Shown here: positions 61,632 through 64,000 of the stretch, piece after piece | Layout: each line of letters begins with the position of its first letter | How positions within the stretch are numbered: the first letter of the stretch is position 1 | From: Planctomycetota bacterium | Lineage (GTDB): Bacteria > Planctomycetota > GCA-002687715 | Reading direction: 5' to 3' | Assembly (NCBI GenBank): GCA_009691765.1 | Contig: SIAO01000005.1 | Span: 1 to 64,000 of the forward strand | DNA: 64,000 bases | The notes under the pieces: model-generated | The model's database searches: none | Told to the model about the DNA's origin: nothing | Seen by the model: only the letters and a program-made list of their open reading frames with translations | Program-made: the position numbers and the translations under genes

Positions 61632-64000
61632 TGCACGAAACTTGTGCTCACACTCCAAGACGCGACGCACTTCTGGTCGCGGAGGCGCTCGAACGCGCCA
61701 GCCGCGTCAGCGCTGTGCGCTACGAATTGGAATTCACGCTTCATGCGGAGCGCGACGACTTCGACGGCCGCGCCGTGGTGCGCTTTGATCTCAGCGGCGC
61801 AGGCGATGTCTTCATCGATGCACGACTCGGCACGCTGCACGAGCTGACGTTGAACACAACGGTGCTCCCGGCAGTCTGCGACGGGTTTCGCATCACGTTG
61901 CCGGCCGAGCTGCTTCTCGCCAAGAATGAAGTGCATTTGCGCTGGACTTCGCCGCACGAGCACACCGGTGTCGGGTTTCATCGTTTCAAAGACCCTGAAG
62001 ATGGCGCGACTTACGCCTACACAGATTTCGAGCCCTTCAGTGCGCATCGGCTTTTCCCATGCTTCGATCAGCCCGACATCAAGGCTGTGTACGCCGTGGA
62101 AGCGGTGGCACCGGCAGCATGGACTGTCATCGCCAACGGACGCACGCTGGAAACCAGTGACGTGCTTGGCGGCCTGAAGCGTCATCGCTTCGCCGAACTG
62201 CCTCCGTTCAGCACGTACCTCGTGGCGCTTTGCGCAGGCCCATGGCACACACAGCGCGCAGAACACGCGGGCATCGAACTCGGCGTGCATTGCCGCGCCA
62301 GCCTCGCGCGTTTCCTCGACGCCGACGAGATCTTCGCTGTGACGCGCCAGGGCTTCGATTTCTACACCAACGAATTCGCGCAGGGCTATCCCTTCGGCAA
62401 GTACGACCAAATCTTCGTGCCGGAATTCAACTCCGGAGCGATGGAGAATGTCGGCGCGGTCACTTTCAACGAATGCATGGTGTTCCGCGATCCGCCGACA
62501 GAAGCGCAACGCCTCTCGCGCGCCGAAGTGATCCTGCACGAGCTGGCCCACATGTGGTTTGGCAACCTCGTCACCATGCGTTGGTGGGAGGACCTCTGGC
62601 TCAACGAGAGTTTCGCGACCTACATTTCCTTCTTGGCGCTGGACGAAGCCACGCGCTTCAAGGCTTGCTGGCGGGCGTTCCTCTCGGGCATCAAAGGTTG
62701 GGCGCTGGGCGAAGATCAAAAGCCGAGCACGCACCCCATCGCGTGCAGCGTTGAAGACACCGAACAGACTTTCCTGAACTTCGACGGCATCACCTACGGC
62801 AAGGGCGCGTCGGTGCTGAAACAGTTGCGCGCTTGGCTGGGTGCGGAGGGCTTCCGCGAAGGGCTGCGCCTGCATTTCCGTCGCCATGCGCTCGGCAATG
62901 CCAGCCTCGCCGACTTTCTTGCCGCGCTGTCCGACGCGAGCGGACGCGACTTGAGCGCGTGGTCCAAACTGTGGCTGGAAACCAGCGGCGTGAACACACT
63001 CGGTGTTTCCTCCGACGGCACGCTGCACCAAAGCGTCGGCAACGGCAGCGGCGTGCTGCGTCCGCATCTGTTGCGCATCGCACGCTGGGCGCCACAAGCT
63101 GACGGCACTTTGCGTCGCACACATCTTGAAGAAGTACGCATTGATGGAGCCAGCGCCTCGCTGCCCGCTGCGTTCCGCCCTGAACGCGGCACCTTGATCT
63201 GGGCCAACGCCGACGATTTGGCCTTTGCCCGCATAGCGTTGGACGCCGAATCTCTGCAAACGGTCGCCGAACATTTGGGTTCCGTGGAGTGCGCGCTCAC
63301 ACGCATGGGCTTGCATGTGAGTCTCTTCGACATGCTGCGCGATGCGCAACTCAGCCCGCAACGCTGGGTGGAAATCACGCTGCGTGCACTCACGCACGAA
63401 AGCGACGGAGAGATTCTCGAAGCTGGGCTGCGCCGTGTGGCGTCAGTGCTCAGTCGCTACGTCAGCGATGCCAAACGCGCTGGGACTGTGCGCCATGCGT
63501 TTGCCACGGCGCAATCCGTGCTCGACACCACGTTGCCCGGCAGCGATCTGCGCTTGCACTGGTCCCGCGGCATCATCGGCTTGGTCGGCACGCGCGAAGA
63601 CGCTGCGAAGTTGAAAACATGGCTGGACGACGCTCCAGCAAGCATCAACGTGGATCAAGGCATGCGTTGGCGCATCCTCGCCCGCGCTGCGGCCTTCGAC
63701 CTACCCGGCACCGTCGAACGCATAGCGCAGGAGCGAAAGCGTGATCCGTCTGACCGCGGCGCAAAAATGAGTTTTGCGTGCGAAGCAGCGTTCGGAGATT
63801 CCTCGAACAAGCAAGCGGTCTTCGAGCGCTTCGTGCAAGCCACGGAATCGCACGACCTACTCAAGTCCGCGATGCCATTGTTTTTCTGGGCGCATCAACG
63901 GACACAATTGGCACCGCTGGCGCGCCGCTGGCTCGATGTCCTGCCCGCTCTCAGCAAGAGCGCAGACTTCGAGTACCTCTCGCGTGGATTCGCGCGCTCA
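61631..64000 (+). CDS. pepN: M1-family aminopeptidase N, 3' end missing
   Basis: Open for 790 codons to the right edge. The M1 signatures are complete: GAMEN at 269-273, and HELAH at 303-307 with the third zinc ligand E326 in LNES. The N-terminal TPRRDALLVAEALERASRVS shows no signal peptide, so it is cytoplasmic and of the actinobacterial-like PepN type. An ERAP1_C-like helical region follows. It removes N-terminal residues from peptides. Perhaps 30-60 residues are beyond the window. Confidence 0.93.
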   Translation, partial: MHETCAHTPRRDALLVAEALERASRVSAVRYELEFTLHAERDDFDGRAVVRFDLSGAGDVFIDARLGTLHELTLNTTVLPAVCDGFRITLPAELLLAKNEVHLRWTSPHEHTGVGFHRFKDPEDGATYAYTDFEPFSAHRLFPCFDQPDIKAVYAVEAVAPAAWTVIANGRTLETSDVLGGLKRHRFAELPPFSTYLVALCAGPWHTQRAEHAGIELGVHCRASLARFLDADEIFAVTRQGFDFYTNEFAQGYPFGKYDQIFVPEFNSGAMENVGAVTFNECMVFRDPPTEAQRLSRAEVILHELAHMWFGNLVTMRWWEDLWLNESFATYISFLALDEATRFKACWRAFLSGIKGWALGEDQKPSTHPIACSVEDTEQTFLNFDGITYGKGASVLKQLRAWLGAEGFREGLRLHFRRHALGNASLADFLAALSDASGRDLSAWSKLWLETSGVNTLGVSSDGTLHQSVGNGSGVLRPHLLRIARWAPQADGTLRRTHLEEVRIDGASASLPAAFRPERGTLIWANADDLAFARIALDAESLQTVAEHLGSVECALTRMGLHVSLFDMLRDAQLSPQRWVEITLRALTHESDGEILEAGLRRVASVLSRYVSDAKRAGTVRHAFATAQSVLDTTLPGSDLRLHWSRGIIGLVGTREDAAKLKTWLDDAPASINVDQGMRWRILARAAAFDLPGTVERIAQERKRDPSDRGAKMSFACEAAFGDSSNKQAVFERFVQATESHDLLKSAMPLFFWAHQRTQLAPLARRWLDVLPALSKSADFEYLSRGFARS

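Noticed and set aside
61553-63397. 614-codon minus-strand frame across the aminopeptidase gene
   Set aside because: It is antisense to M1 aminopeptidase, whose zinc and GAMEN motifs are intact.
1-64000. CRISPR array, rRNA operon, prophage or integrase
   Set aside because: No regularly spaced repeats, rRNA sequence or integrase/phage structural genes are seen. The tRNA has no integrase beside it.

Overview
The window looks like a chromosomal segment of a GC-rich Gram-negative bacterium, most likely a member of the Planctomycetota. That placement is an inference. It rests on many secreted proteins whose signal peptides end in AQ or AAQ, HEAT-repeat and VWA proteins with signal peptides, several small CxxCH (haem c) proteins, a choice-anchor-V type protein, a DUF1573 protein and a TMTC-like membrane/TPR protein. 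No rRNA gene, ribosomal protein operon or CRISPR array is present. One tRNA is present.

Layout. 1-309 is the start of a secreted VWA protein running off the left edge. 435-709 is a shrunken IS3-family element with both ends. 753-8358 (minus) is a tightly overlapping six-gene operon: ferric-type ABC importer (binding protein, fused permease, ATPase), pentahaem cytochrome, HEAT lipoprotein and a secreted protein. 8513-10760 holds a tetrahaem UshA-like cytochrome and a DUF1573 protein. 10853-16911 holds a lipoprotein, a TMTC-like protein, ClpB and a DksA-type zinc-finger protein. 17068-20587 is a periplasmic sensor / histidine kinase / sigma54 activator operon. 20636-23366 holds a secreted peptide, a VWA/HEAT protein and a GNAT acetyltransferase. 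A class-I tRNA with anticodon UAA follows, then an inactive-looking peptidase, a Pro/Gly-rich protein, proline dehydrogenase and thioredoxin reductase.

The centre (27869-34086) carries a PTS EIIA protein, a PAP2-PHP fusion, and a three-gene unit: pyruvate-kinase-like/nucleotidyltransferase fusion, ATP-sulfurylase-like protein and CDP-alcohol phosphatidyltransferase. This is the best candidate in the window for an undescribed pathway, perhaps a CDP-activated headgroup. Next comes a long minus-strand run: dgt, rnc, mfd, a parvulin-type isomerase, a possible ATP-grasp protein, a DMT permease, a monohaem lipoprotein and pgi. The right third has an AhpD-like protein, a kelch protein, UbiD, Lgt, an orphan DNA methyltransferase-like protein, an S9 peptidase fused to an FGE-like domain, a RimK-like ATP-grasp protein, a choice-anchor-V protein and PEP synthase. 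It ends with a DprE2/DprE1-like pair, a bacilliredoxin and an M1 aminopeptidase cut by the right edge.

The most striking non-coding signal is a family of three hairpins (54583-54614, 54712-54739, 55810-55841). Each lies just 3' of a gene in the sense direction, shares a 16-nt loop and has covarying stems. There is no stretch over 300 bases without a gene except 310-752, which is filled mostly by the IS remnant.
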